The position numbers were made by a program, and so were the translations under genes. A stretch of 64,000 nt of DNA from Euryodendron excelsum (lineage: Eukaryota > Streptophyta > Magnoliopsida > Ericales > Pentaphylacaceae). Below, piece by piece: positions 8,670 through 20,561 of the stretch (its first letter is position 1; each line of letters begins with the position of its first letter). The notes beneath the pieces were generated by a model. It made no database searches. It saw only the letters and a list, made by a program, of their open reading frames with translations, and was not told where the DNA came from. The DNA lies in contig CM065388.1 in the NCBI GenBank assembly GCA_033060915.1, positions 27,995,001 to 28,059,000 on the forward strand. Reading direction: 5' to 3'.

Positions 8670-11600
8670 TGTCGCGCCCAGATTTTTCACACTCTAGAAA
8701 TACTCACCCAAGCGGGAAAAATGCTGTACTCCCTCGTTAGAACTCACCCTCCTAAAAGAATGAGTGCGACTAGGTTTGAATAGAAAATCGATTTGAATAA
8801 AGGGCTTTTGAAAGAGATTCGGAGTCACCACCTAACTTGATTAAGGTGAGTTAGGTCACCTAAAAACTAAGCATAATCCGAAGACTACACTTAAGGTTTT
8901 GGAAAACGATTTTTGAAAATATCTCCTCAAGAGAGGGTTTTTTAGGAAAACAGGTTGTTTGGCAACCTTTGGAAAACATTTAGCCCTTTTTAGAAAAATA
9001 ACTCCTTTTGGTCTTTGAAATCAGTGATCTAAGTTCGGATGTTGGTTACGTGTAGGGAAGACACACTAAGCTATCACCCTACCCCACCCTTTCGGTACCT
9101 ACATGTCAATCTACCCTAGATTCACCTATGAGAGTCTTCGATTAACATATGTTCAATCCTATTCACTTTGAAAAACAATGTTTGAAAACTAACTTAGCAT
9201 GACGCATGATATGCAAGTGCAAGATGAGAGAATTGGAAAATAGAAATTGATTTGAAAAGAAATTGATTTGATTTGAAAATAGATTTGAAATTGGATAGAT
9301 TTGAAAAGTTTTGGAAATTGAAAGTAGAAACTTGAAAACAGAAATTTTAGAATTTTGAAAATAGATTGGAATTTGAGATTTGGAAAGATTTTGGAAACCG
9401 CACCCATGAGGGTGGAATTGAAAGTTTGAAAAGTATTGTGACCGCACCTATGGAGGTTGCCTACGTATCCCTTTGGGGGAATCAGGTCAGTCGTAGTTCG
9501 AACCAAAGTCCGATTGAAAATAGAAGGTTGGATTGGAAGAAAAAGATTGAGTTGGAAATTGAATTTGACTTGAAGTTAGAAGAGGAGATTGGAAATTGAA
9601 ATTGAGAAGATTGGACTTGCTTTGGAAAGATGGATTTTGGAAAGACTTGATTGTGGAAAGATGGAGGTTTAGGAAACCTAGACTTAGGAAAGATAGGAGA
9701 CCTAGGAAAGACTTGAAATTAAGAAAGATTGGATTGGAATGTTGGATTTGGAATATTTGGAAAGATTTGGCAACTTGGAATTTAGGAATGATTTGGATTA
9801 GGAAAATTTCGAATTAGGAAAATGTCATCTTTGGAAAGTTTTTGAATTAGGAAAGTTTTAGGTTTAGGAAAGTTTTGAATTTAAGAAAGTTTAGAAATCG
9901 GAAAGTTTCGAGTTTAGAAAGTTTTCAAAAAAGGAAAGGTTGTCAGATTAGGAAAGTTCCCAAATTAGGAAAGTTTTGAAAATCGGAAAGTTTTGAATTT
10001 AGAAATGTTTTGAATTAGGAAAAGTTTAGTTTAAGAAAGGCTTATAATTTAGAAAATTTCAAGCTAAGAAAATTTTGAATTTTGGAATGTTTGAAAAAGG
10101 GAAATTTTGAATTTGGAAAGCTTTGAAAACAAGGAAGTTTTGAAAATAAGAAAGTTTCGTTTTTGGAAAGATGTTGAAGTTTTGGAAAGATTTAACTTAA
10201 GAAAGTTTTGAATTTAGGAAACTTTGGATTTGAAAAGATTTGAAATTTGGAAAGTTTAGGATTTAGAAAGCTTTAGAGTTTAGAAAGATTTAAGATTTTA
10301 GAAAGTTTTAGAGTTTTAGAAAATCTTGAAATTAAGAAAGGTTTGAATTTAGGAAAGGTTTAAAAGTTTGAATTTGGAAAGTTAAGATTTGGAAAGAGGG
10401 TTGAATTAGGAAAGATTTTTATGTTCAAGTTTTTGGAAACTTAGGGTTTAGGAAAGTGGAAGTTTAGGAAGGATTTGAATTAAGAAAAAAGTCGGATTAG
10501 GAAAGGATTGGATTTTGTTTCTAAAAGGGAAGGTTTGATTTCGTTTCCAAAAAACGGAGGATAGGATCTAGTTTCCTAAATGGGGAGATTGGATTTGGTT
10601 TCCTAAAGCGAATGTTTGATTTTGTTTCCTAAAGGAAAGATTTGATTTGGCAAAGATTTGGAAAGGGAGGTTTTAGAAACCCTAGATTTGAAAAACCATA
10701 GTTTTGACATAGAAAATGGGTTTTGGAAACATGTATATTTTTTATGTGAAAACATGAGGTTTTGGAAACCTAGGTTTGGGGCAAAGTTTGAAAATCATGT
10801 TTTTGGAAAGAAAATTAGGGTTTCCTAATTGTGGGCTCTAAGGCTTGACTTGGGCTCTAAGAAAAGAGTTTTTTGGAAAGTGCGTTTTTTGAAATGAAAG
10901 TTTTCTAGAAGGGAATCCTAGGGAGGAATTTTTGGAAAGTGAATTTGAAGATAGAATTTTTGGAAAAAGATTTTAAACAGAAGGATTTTTGGAAAGTGTG
11001 TTTTTAGAAACGTAGATTTTAGAAGGAAAATCCTAGAGGGGAATTTCTAGAAGGGAGATTTTGGAAAAGAGAGTTTTTGGAAAGATTTTTAGGGAGCGTT
11101 TTTGGAAAGTGAATTTTTAGGAGAGAGAGTTTTGGAAAGGAGTTGGAAAAAGGGGTTTTGAAAAATACATTTTGGAGGGGAGTTTTTGAAAACAATTTTG
11201 GAGAGGAAAGCTTTAGGAAAGTATGTTGAAAAAGAGATTTTTAGGAAGAGATTTTTAAAGAGAGAGTTTTTGGAAAGTATGAAAACGTCTCACTTTCCTA
11301 AAGCAATTCTAGCCATAAGAAGGCTAGAACCACTTTAAGAAAGTGGTTTTGGAAAACAATAAGATTTGAAAATATAGACCAAAAAGGTCCCTTTTAATGT
11401 AACACTTTCCTAAAGCAACCCTAGCCATGGAAAGGCTAGAATCACCCTAGAATCATGGTTTTGAAAATAAGTTTTTGAAGAAGAGATTTTGATGCAATTT
11501 TGAAACAAGTTTAAAAACGGTTTTTGGAAGATGCAAGACTATGATATGCACTATGCAATTTGGGGTCGTGAACATACAAGGTTAAGGCTTCACCACATAA

Positions 11601-13052
11601 TCAAGGGGGCCGGACCCACGTGGTCTTTGGTTAGACTAAAAGAAAGCCCCCGACACGGTGACTCTCCAATAGTCTAATCCTACACATGGACCGGGAGTCC
11701 CCTTGTTTCAAGCATGCAAAGAAAGGGGGGGAAAGAGATGGGGGATTAAAATAGAGAAAACCCAAGTGGGTTGGAGAGAGAAGAGAGAGGGGGGAAGTGC
11801 AGAAATTTAAAGAGAAAGCCTACCTTGTATCTTCTTTAATTTGCGCGCCTTGCTTATCTTCGGTCTTCGGTCTTCGTCTTGATCTTTTTCTTCAACCTTC
11901 AAGGGTTGTCTTCAAGCTTTAGATGGCAGCTCTTCCGATCTTCAAAGGATGGTTGAAGGCTAGGGTATGAGTGTATGGCGGTGTGTATGAGTGTATAGGA
12001 GGCTAGGGTTTATGTATGGTGGCTAGGGTTTGGGAAAACCTAGGGAGGCTAGGGTTTAGGAGGTGCTCGAGCTCTGTATATCAAAATATAGGATTCTTAG
12101 GTTAAGTTTGTAGACCCCTTTTACGTTGAACGAGGCTCTGTATTTATAGAGGAAAGACAAACCTAGCGCCTGTTGCAGTGGCGCCAGGCCAAATTATACA
12201 CTGGCGCCACTAGGAGTGGCACCAGCCATTTAGGAAACAATTAAGGTCGGCAAGCAACGTATCTTTGACTAGATTTGGGCGCCTGTACTAGTGACTACCA
12301 TGTAAACTTTAGCCTGGCTTCACTAGGAGTGACTCCGGAAAGTCCGGGAATGATTTGAAAGAGCCGGGAATGACCCGGAAGGCCAGAAAGGATCAGGAAC
12401 AGTTGAAATAGTGTCCTGGAGATATTTGACTTGAAAAATGAAGATAAGGTGGGTCGGAAAGGTTGACCGAGCCTTTAGGGGCAAAACGGTCAATCGGACT
12501 AGGAAACTGCCAGGACAGACTCAGACTGTCCCGGAAGAAGACTTGGGATCTAGAAACATTATTCAGGATGTTCCCAGAGGTTGCGGGTTTGATTCCCAGG
12601 GCCGACGTGGTCGGAAATGGAGACCGGCCCACTAGGGGCAAAACGGTCATTTTGTACCGGGTTTGCCGGAACTGACTTGGAATGACCCAGAAAGGTAAAG
12701 GAAGGTCGAGAATGCTATAAAAAGTATTCTTAGGACATTACCAGTTTGATACCCAGAGCCGGTGTGGTCGAAGAAGGAGATCGGCCCTCCGGGGGCAAAA
12801 CGGTCATTTTGTACCGGGTTGGCCGGAACTAACTCGGAATGATCCGAAAAAGTAAATGAAGATTGAGAATACTATAAAAAGTACTCTCAGGAGGTTACCG
12901 GTTTGATACCCAGAGCCGGTGTGGTTCCCGGGGCATTCGGATGCCTAGGGGCAAAATGGTCATCTTGACCGGAAAGTCTCGAAAAAAGGTCCTAAGGGTA
13001 ATTTGGTCATTTTTCACCGAAGTGGGCTAACAGCCACTGGTGTTGACCTAGG

Positions 13053-13555
13053 TTTTGAGTGTTTCCGCCACTCTAACGGTGTGAGTATTTCCGCTACTTG
13101 GACGGGGTTGATGATTTGTGAGTATTTCCGCTACTTGGACGGTTGAGTATTTCCGCTACTCTAACGGCTCTGCGAGTATTTCTGCTACTCTAACGGTTCT
13201 GTGAGTATTTCCGCTACTCAGACGGGGTTGATGATTTGTGAGTATTTCCGCTACTCGGACGGTTGAGTATTTCCGCTACTCTAACGGCTCTGCGAGTATT
13301 TCTGCTACTCTAACGGTTCTGTGAGTATTTCCGCTACTCTAACGGTTGAGTATTTCCGTTACTCTAACGGTTCTGTGAGTATTTCCGCTACTCTAACAAT
13401 TCTGTGAGTATTTCCGCTACTCTAACAGTTGAGTATTTCCGTTACTCTAACGGTTCTATGAGTATTTCCGCTACTCTAACGGTTGAGTATTCCCGCTACT
13501 CTAACGGTTCTGTGAGTATTTCCGCTACTCTAACGGTTCTGTGAGTAGTTTTGCT
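13053..13555. repeat. Expanded 29-bp minisatellite of LTR B (MSA-like array)
   Basis: About 17 units of the GAGTATTTCCGCTACTCTAACGGTTCT-type repeat. I count 11 TCTAACGG cores here and five more between 13735 and 14045, against about six in A, two in Y and one in G. A block of about 120 bp (13081-13200 and 13201-13320) is duplicated almost exactly, which shows how the array grew. Confidence 0.85.
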
Positions 13556-13557
13556 AC

Positions 13558-13960
13558 TCGGACCGTCTCGAGGAATAAACTGTCTCGCGAGAGGGATTGG
13601 AAAGGGGTCTTACCGTCTCTGAAGAGACGTGCCTGGATTGGAACCGTCCCGAGGAATAAACTGTCTCGAGAGAGGGATTGGAAAAGGGTTTTACCGTCTC
13701 CGAAGAGACGTGCCTGGATTGTGAGTGTTTCCGCCACTCTAACGGTTTTGTGAGTACTTCCGCTACTCTAACGGTTTTGTGAGTAGTTTTGCTACTCGGA
13801 CCGTCTAGAGGAATAAACTGTCTCAAGAGTGGGACTGGAAGGGGTCTTACCGTCTCCGAAGAGACGTGCCTGGATTGGAGCCGTCTCGAGGAATAAATTG
13901 TCTCGAGAGTGGGATTGGAAAGGGGTCTTACCGTCTCCGAAGAGACGCGCCTGGGTTTTG
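13558..13960. repeat. 81-bp minisatellite of LTR B, in two blocks
   Basis: Units at about 13558-13715 and 13796-13955 are separated by 29-bp-type units, so the two minisatellites are interleaved. Minus-strand frames of 60-90 codons here repeat the peptide of the 81-bp unit and are not genes. Confidence 0.8.
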
Positions 13961-14306
13961 AGTGTTTCCGCCACTCTAACGGTTTTGTGAGTATTTCCGC
14001 TACTCTAACGGTTTTGTGAGTGTTTCCGCCACTCTAACGGTTCTGTGAGTAGTTTTGCTACTCGGACCGTCTCGAGGAATAAACTGTCTCAAGAGAGGGA
14101 TTTGGAATTGGAATAAGAAAGGACAATGCCCCTAAGGGCATTTTGGTCATTTTGCCTCTATTTGGGCCTAACAGGCCCGCGAAGCGATGGAAAGACGGAA
14201 TTTGGACCTAGAGAATTGGTTTCGATTGGAACATGCCCAAAATGACTTGAAAACAAGTCTGGACAGAGTGTAGACTGCCGAGTGGTAAAAAATGGGGTGC
14301 TTATTA

Positions 14307-14691
14307 GAAGAATTGGAGCAAAATTGATAAATTGAGAATTTTGTGGAATTGGGAACAAGAAATGGAGAATTACTAAAATGAACATAAATTATTTAAAGTG
14401 CTGGCATTAAATGCAAAGGAAATAAAATGAATTGCTTATTACCTGACAAATGTCAAGCATGTGCTCAGGGGGAGCATCATGACTTATTTCCCTCAAAATG
14501 TTTTTGAATTACCTGAAAAAAACTCCCTGAAAATTGTTTTTGAAATGCTTTTACCTTCTAAGCATCATTTGCTTAATTACGAAACAAATGGGGAGTTTCT
14601 TTACTGATATGATACTTAATTTTGTTCATTTCATTTAATCTTATATGAACTTATTTTGCAAAGGTTTAGTCATCATAAAAAAGGGAGAGAT
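14307..14691 (+). other. Copia element 3' UTR, second part, with polypurine tract
   Basis: Resumes the copia element after the gypsy insertion. AT-rich, non-coding, with several G-rich boxes (for example CTCAGGGGGAGCATCATGAC at 14465-14484). It ends with CATCATAAAAAAGGGAGAGA, whose A/G run at 14677-14690 is the polypurine tract that primes plus-strand DNA, immediately before the LTR start TGTTGAC at 14692. This arrangement is typical of SIRE-type elements. Confidence 0.82.
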
Positions 14692-15654
14692 TGTTGACTT
14701 AAGGTTGACACTTGTTGAGTCAAGGTTAACCCTATGTTGATTTTGATGATAACTAAACCTTGTGTTATTTTACTAATAAATCTACTTAGTGTGCAAATTA
14801 ACAAAGTTCATAACTTAGACTTAAAGTTCAATCTTAAGTCCGATACATGTCACAGAGAATGCACAAGAAATTCAAGATCAAGCAATGAATTCCAAGAGCT
14901 ATGCAATGAACCAAACAGAGGATTGAGGCCTATCTCTACTTCAAACAAATGTTCTACATTCGAAGAGATTGAAGGTGTTCAATTAAAGATTTCATCAAAG
15001 TGTGCATAAGACTTAATGAAAACTGATTTGCACTCAAGAAAGAATGTAGACTTTATCAGAATGTGCAATGATCAGTTGAAGATGAATTGATTGCTAAAGA
15101 GATTGAAAATGCTCAAGAGAAGACTTCATCAAGTATGCAAAGATCAATTCTAGCTTATGTGATTGAAGTTGCCTGAAAAGAAGACTCACAATGATTGTCT
15201 CATCTCTACATAGAATCCAAGTGAAGAATTCTTTTACAATGTAAAGAATCAATAAAGACTAGATGTATGAAGAGATTTCATCATGTTTGTAAAAAGTCTC
15301 ATTGAAGTGATTTTAAAGAAGAAAGAAGAATTCCTAGCAAAGAGAAGAAATAAAAAATGAAGTTTGTGAAGCTCTGCATAATTGAGGAAGCTTGCATTGA
15401 AAGAGATATTCTACAATGAAAGAGAAAGCTTTGTAAATGAAGAAGAAAAGATGAACATTGATCTAATGAAGCTCTGACAGTTTGAGAGTCAAGAGAAGAT
15501 CAATATCCAATGATTGATTCAATCCAAATTGAATAGAAGCTAAACTCTGATGTGTTAAAGAAGTTTGATTGATCATCATGCCCCAAAGAAATACTCCTTG
15601 AAGATCTTATACCAATGCTGAGATCCGCTGGATCATTAGAAGTCAGAAAGCAGA

Positions 15655-16135
15655 TTTTTGGGTAATGAGCGGACTCATTGAAATGAGGAGTTGCCTCATG
15701 GTTACAGAAGCAAAAGGCTTGAAGACCAAATGGACAATGAGCGGACTCATAGAAATAAGGAGTTGCCTCTTGATCACAAAAGCAAAAGGCCTGAAGACGA
15801 ATTGATCAATGAGCGGACTCATGAACAATGAAGAGTCGCCTTATGAACACAGAAGCAAAAAGCCTGAAGACCAAGTAGACAATGAGCGGACTCATGGAAA
15901 TGAGTAGTCGCCTCATGGAGACAGACGTAAAGGCTTGAAGATACCATGATCAATGAGTGGACTCATGAAAATGAAAAGTCGCCTCGTGACAACAGAAGTA
16001 AAAGGCTGAAGATCGAATGAACAAAGAGCGAACTTCTAAAGATGAAGAGTCGCCTCATGACAGCAGAAGCCAAAGATGTGAAGACAGAATAAACAAGGAT
16101 TCACCTCATTGATATGAAGAGCGGACTCATGAAGA
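15655..16135. repeat. 72-bp tandem repeat in the copia LTR
   Basis: Seven units marked by ATGAGCGGACTCAT or a variant, at 15664, 15737, 15809, 15882, 15953, 16024 and 16117 (spacing 71-73, the last one 93). Each also has AGTCGCCTCATG-type wording, so every unit contains two near-palindromic ATGAG/CTCAT pairs. They lie upstream of the candidate TATA box, where retrotransposon enhancers usually sit. Confidence 0.8.
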
Positions 16136-16294
16136 CAGTGAACAACATCTGATAAATGCAGAAGTAGAAAGTGTTGACTCCACAAGACTGGAGCGACTTC
16201 TTAGATATAACGGCTAGTTTTCCTAACATTATAACGGACTGCATGTGCATTAATGAAGCCCAACAACCTCTAACAGATGGAATCAATACAGGGG

Positions 16295-16302
16295 TTTATA
16301 TT
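16295..16302 (+). promoter_or_regulatory. Candidate TATA box of the copia LTR
   Basis: TTTATATT in the context GGGGTTTATATTCAAGC, about 160 bp after the last clear 72-bp repeat unit. It is the best AT box at a sensible position, but not a strong match. Confidence 0.35.
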
Positions 16303-16874
16303 CAAGCTTCCAGCTACATTTATACATGAGACAAGAGACAAAAACGAGATTCAACTGACTGATTCACTGATATACTCTAATATTCTTCCTATCTTCTTAT
16401 TGTGAGCTTTGATTGTAAATCTGCTCTTGTTAGAGAGTCTGTGAGTTACTGGTATACTTTTATACACTTGTAATTGAGAGTTTGAGAGTTCTCTTGAGAA
16501 AGTAAAACTCTTGTAAGTTTGAGTAGAGCTTGGACAAAACTACTTGGTGATTGAAGAACTCAGGTGGAAGTTCTTGTATAGTGAGTTGAGCACTTTGTCA
16601 ATCAGCAGCTCTTTTGTAATTGGTGATTACATTGTGGAAGAAGACTTCAAGGAGGTCTTGGGGTGAGGACGTAGACCACGGTTTGTGGTTGAACCTCGAT
16701 AAATCTGTGTGTTCTTTCTTATGCTCTGTTTTCTTTCCTTCCTCTGGTTATATTGCAATGCATATAGATTGATCACTATTGCATTGGTTATATTAATTTT
16801 AATTAATCTTAATTGTTATTTATCTTCAAAAAAACCCAATTCACCCCCCTCTTGGGTTGCCTTTTGGGCCAACA

Positions 16875-18654
16875 CTTTGTACACCAAATTATAGATTTTC
16901 AAATCTTAAATTACCAAAACTCAATCTTTCCAATTCCATGTCAAATCCAATCTTCCAATTTAGGAAATTAGATCAAATCTTTCTATTTTAGAAACCAAAT
17001 TAAATCATCTATTTTTGGAAATAAAATCTAATCTTCTACTTTAAGAAATAGGAATCAAATCTTCCTTAATTTCAAACCTTTCCAAATCTCAACTTTCTAA
17101 ATCTCAACTTTTCAAATCTTTTTTTGAATTCAAAACTTTCTCAATTCCAAATCTTTTCAAAGTTCAAATTTTCCTAAGTTCAAAGTTTTCTAAATTCAAA
17201 ACTGAAACTTTCTTAAATTTAAATCTTCCCTAATTTGAAAACTTTCATAACTTGGGACTTTCTAAAATGGAACTTTTTTATTTTAAAACTTTCCTAATTT
17301 AAAGTTTTCCAAAATCCAGTCTTTCCTAAATTCTAACTTTCTAAATTCATTCAAATCAAATAATCAAGTCAAATCTTTCCAACCATTCCAGGTCAAGTGT
17401 TTCTAAATCAAATTAAATCTCTTTCTAAATTTTTCTTAAATCTAACTTTCCAAATTCGAGCCTTTCCTAATTCGAACCTTTACTAAATCCAACTTTCTAA
17501 AATCAAACCTTTCAAATCTAAATCAAACATTTCTAATTCTAGCACATGCTTTTACCCTAGGTTACCTAAACCCTAGGAAGCCAAACCTTAGTTCAACCCT
17601 AATCTTAAGTTAGGAAGCTTCAACTCCTTTCTAAAACTCTTTTCTAAACCAAGATGGTTTTCAAATTTCAATCTAAGTTGAAATGTTTTCAAAATCTCAA
17701 TATTTCCAAATCAAGTCCAAGTTCAATCTTTGCAAATCAAAAATCAATTTCAAAGTCATCCAGTTCTATTTCAAATCAAAATCAATTTCAAGTTCAATTT
17801 TCAATCCTCTATTCAAAGTTCAAATCAAACTCTTTTCAAATTAAGCATTTTCAAGTTAAACTCTTTGAAAACCTTAAAGTCTCTATTTTAAATCGGACTC
17901 TTGTTCGAACTACGATTGACCTAATTCCTAACAAAGTGATATGTAGGCAACCCTCATGGGTGTAGTCACAACTTTTTTCAAATCTCCAATTTCATAATAT
18001 TTTTCAAGTTTCCAACTTCATAATCTACTTCCAATTTCCAATTTCCAATTTCTAATTTCTAAAACCTTCTTTCAAACTTCAAATCTTTCTTCTCAAATCT
18101 ATTTTCAAAATCAAATATTTTTCTCGCACTTACATATCATGCATCATATAGTTCTTTTCTAAAGTAGATAGTACTGGACATTTAGTAATCAAATATTCTA
18201 AATGAGTGAATCTATGGTGAATAGACATGAAGGTATCGAAAGGGTAGGGTAGGGTGATGATCATAGGATATCTTCCCTACAAGTAACCAACCTCTAAACC
18301 TAGAATCACTGTTTTCAAAAATCAAAATAGAGTTATTTTTAAAAAGGCCTTAAATCTTTCCGAAGGTTGCCAAACAACCTATTTTCTTAAAAACCCTCTT
18401 TTGAGGAAGTTTTCAAAACTTTTTCAAAAATCTTAAGTGTAATCTTCGGATTGTGCTTAGTTTAGGTGACCTAACTCACCATAGTCAAGCTAGGTGGCGA
18501 CTCCAAACTTTTTCCAAAAGCTCTTAACCAAATCTATTTTCAAATTTAACTTAGTTGCACTTGTCATTTTAGAAGGATGAATTCTAATGAGAGAGTACCG
18601 TTTTTTTTTCACTTGTGCGTATTTTCCTCGAGTGCAAAAAATCAAGGCGCGACA
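16875..18654 (+). repeat. Gypsy LTR V, right part, + orientation, host of the copia insertion
   Basis: Mirror image of the minus LTRs. A C/T-rich domain with TTTCCTAAA-type units (16890-18120) is followed by the U5 end with the hairpin, TGGCGACTCC at 18495-18504 and the terminus GGCGCGACA at 18646-18654. The left part is beyond the copia element, outside the window. It is not followed by a primer-binding site, so it is a 3' LTR or a solo LTR. It abuts the interior of a minus LTR (C'), into which it was probably inserted. Confidence 0.82.
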
Positions 18655-20561
18655 AAAGTCAAAAAGGGAGTCCCGATTGGTATTCCCCTCTCGACCACTC
18701 TCAACATGGACTTAACGTTCTCTTATTCTAAGCATGCAAGAAAGGGGGGTTTAGACATAGGGGTTAAAAATGAGAAGAACCCAGTGGGTTCAGAGGGAGC
18801 AGAAAGAGTAAGGGAATACGAAAAGTAAATAGAGGATTTACCTTGTCTTCTTTCTTCAATAGAGGCTAGGGCCTGGAACTTGGGAAGACCTCAGAAGCTT
18901 TTGGGCAGCGAGGGATGGTCTTCAATAGAGCTTGGATGCTTTGGCTTCGGACTAGGGCTTGGCTGCTGGGACTTCGAGAGAGAAAGAGAGAGGGCTCCAA
19001 GAGCTATCATGGCAAAGAGAGAGAGTTTCTGGAGAGATTTTTTGCCCCAAAACAGAGAGGGGGAGGTCTGTATTTATAGTGCGAAATCAAAGGACTTGTG
19101 CACCACTCCTAGTGGCAAACGACTTAAGTTTGGCCGTGTGCCACTAAGAGTGGCGTCGGCTTATTTATAAGCGCTATAAAAAAAGGTCGGATACGGGGCT
19201 TGTTGGGTGCTGGTTGATTTGTAATCGCTTTTGACAGCCTGGGGGGTTGGTGTGCGCCTCTAGAAGTGGTTCAAGGCTAAAAATTAATCATGCTTCACTC
19301 GAAGTGGAGTAGGAAGGTTCTGGTTCAAAAAGGAAAGTGCTAGACGGCGAGGCCTGGCTAGAAAAGGAAGGGAATACTTTATAAATTGTCCCGAAGGTTG
19401 CCAATTTGATTTTCAGAGCTAGTGTGGTCGAAGAAAGTGACTGGATCGTGATCACCTCACCCCAAGAGCTTCAGGGGTGACCAAGATTGACCGAGGTCAA
19501 TTGGGTTGATTAGAGTTGACAAGGGTTGACCAGGGTTTACTAGGGTTAACCAGAGTTGACTAGGGTTGACCAGAGTTGACTAGGTTGATCGGAGTTAACT
19601 AGGTTAACCAGAGTTGATTGGAGTGACCAGAGTTAACTGGGGTTAGCCAGAGTTGACTGGGGTTGAATGAGGTTAACCAGAGTTAACTGAGGGGTTGCAG
19701 GTTTGATACCCAAAGCTGGTGTAGTTTCCTAGGGCATTTGGATCCTAGAGGCAAAATGGTTATTTTGACTAGGAAAGGATTGGGGTTAACTGGATGGCAC
19801 TAGACATGTCGGACCGTCTAGGGACAGCCTTGGAAGGTAGTCTTACCATTCTGAGGACTTGGTACTTTCTCAAAGAACGTCTCGGGCCTGCTAGGGGTAA
19901 AATGGTCATTTTTCACCGAGACGGGCTAACAGGCTTCAATGTTGACCAGTCTGGATCTTATCTAAACTTTTGTCCGAGGAATTGGTACTTTCTCGGTGGA
20001 CAGGTTTGAAAGGGCCTTATGAACTTAAGGAATAAACTTTCTCGAAGGTCATGTCGGACTAGGACGGTCTTCCATTCTTAAGGAGTTTATGCTTTCTTAA
20101 AGAACATGTTGGATTAGTAGACATTCTACATTAGCGGGCTAGCAGGTGCCAGAAGTGAACCGCTCTTCCATCTCGAGAGCTTAGGTACTTTCTGGAGATA
20201 AGTGTGAAAGGGGCTTTACAGATCTAGGAAATAAGCTTCTCAGTGATCGTGTCATACTGGGCTGAATGGTCCTACCTTCAATAAGGGATCAACTTTATTA
20301 AATGACGGGACAATTGGATTTGACTTTGAGTTTGAATGGACTTATTGTCTTATGGAAGACGTGTCAGGCTGGATTGGATTAACTAATGCACGAGGTGCAT
20401 TCTGGTCATTTTACCGCTAATAGGCCCAATGGGCCCTCGAAGCAGTTGTTTGATTGGACTGCACCAAGAAAGCCAATTTGGGCTTGAGTATGCATTTGTT
20501 GCTTTGTAAGTTCTTCTAGTCGAACCGGAGATCGCCGAGTAGCCAAAATGGGATGCTAACA
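18655..20561 (-). repeat. Gypsy LTR C' (shorter family), right part
   Basis: Enters at the conserved core (AGCATGCAAGAAAGGGGGG near 18730) and runs through the reversed TATA box at 19071-19078 to the terminus GGATGCTAACA at 20551-20561. It is much closer to LTR J than to the long LTRs: both have GGTTGACCAGAGTTGAC arrays and TGTTA termini. The left part was removed or displaced by V. ATATG at 20562-20566 follows, and the flanking DNA is the leader of W. Two frames of 83 and 96 codons (18577-18828, 18880-19170) cross LTR landmarks and are not genes. Confidence 0.78.
19471..19690. repeat. W-box-like TTGAC array in U3 of LTR C'
   Basis: About 220 bp made of 11- and 22-bp units such as GGGTTGACCAGAGTTGACTA. 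I count seven TTGAC cores, six followed by C or T as in the WRKY W-box. It is about 400 bp upstream of the TATA box in sense orientation. A matching array lies in LTR J at 62305-62400. Confidence 0.75.

Larger units (their letters stand above)
8670..14306 (-). repeat. Gypsy LTR B, about 5.6 kb
   Basis: Same family and orientation as LTR A, and closer to A than to G (shared wording around the palindromes and after them). It starts TGTCGCGCCC. The right end is GGGGTGCTTA then TTA, so the terminal CA is altered. GAAGA at 14307-14311 resembles the GAAGT to the left of A, a possible target-site duplication around the A-B pair. Its greater length comes mainly from the expanded 29-bp array. One palindrome block of about 40 bp present in A is missing. 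A/G-rich domain 9215-11280, TATA box reversed at 12141-12148. Confidence 0.88.
14692..16874 (+). repeat. 3' LTR of the copia element (2183 bp)
   Basis: Begins TGTTGACTTAAGG right after the polypurine tract and ends TTTTGGGCCAACA, with terminal inverted repeat TGTTG/CAACA. After 16874 the sequence becomes a + strand gypsy LTR, so the boundary is sharp. The 5' LTR and the other target-site flank lie left of the window. No open frame in it is convincing. A 72-bp tandem repeat fills the U3 part. Confidence 0.9.

Noticed and set aside
18577..19170. Frames of 83 and 96 codons suggesting a small host gene between elements
   Set aside because: They span the V/C' joint and LTR core and TATA landmarks, with no family likeness.
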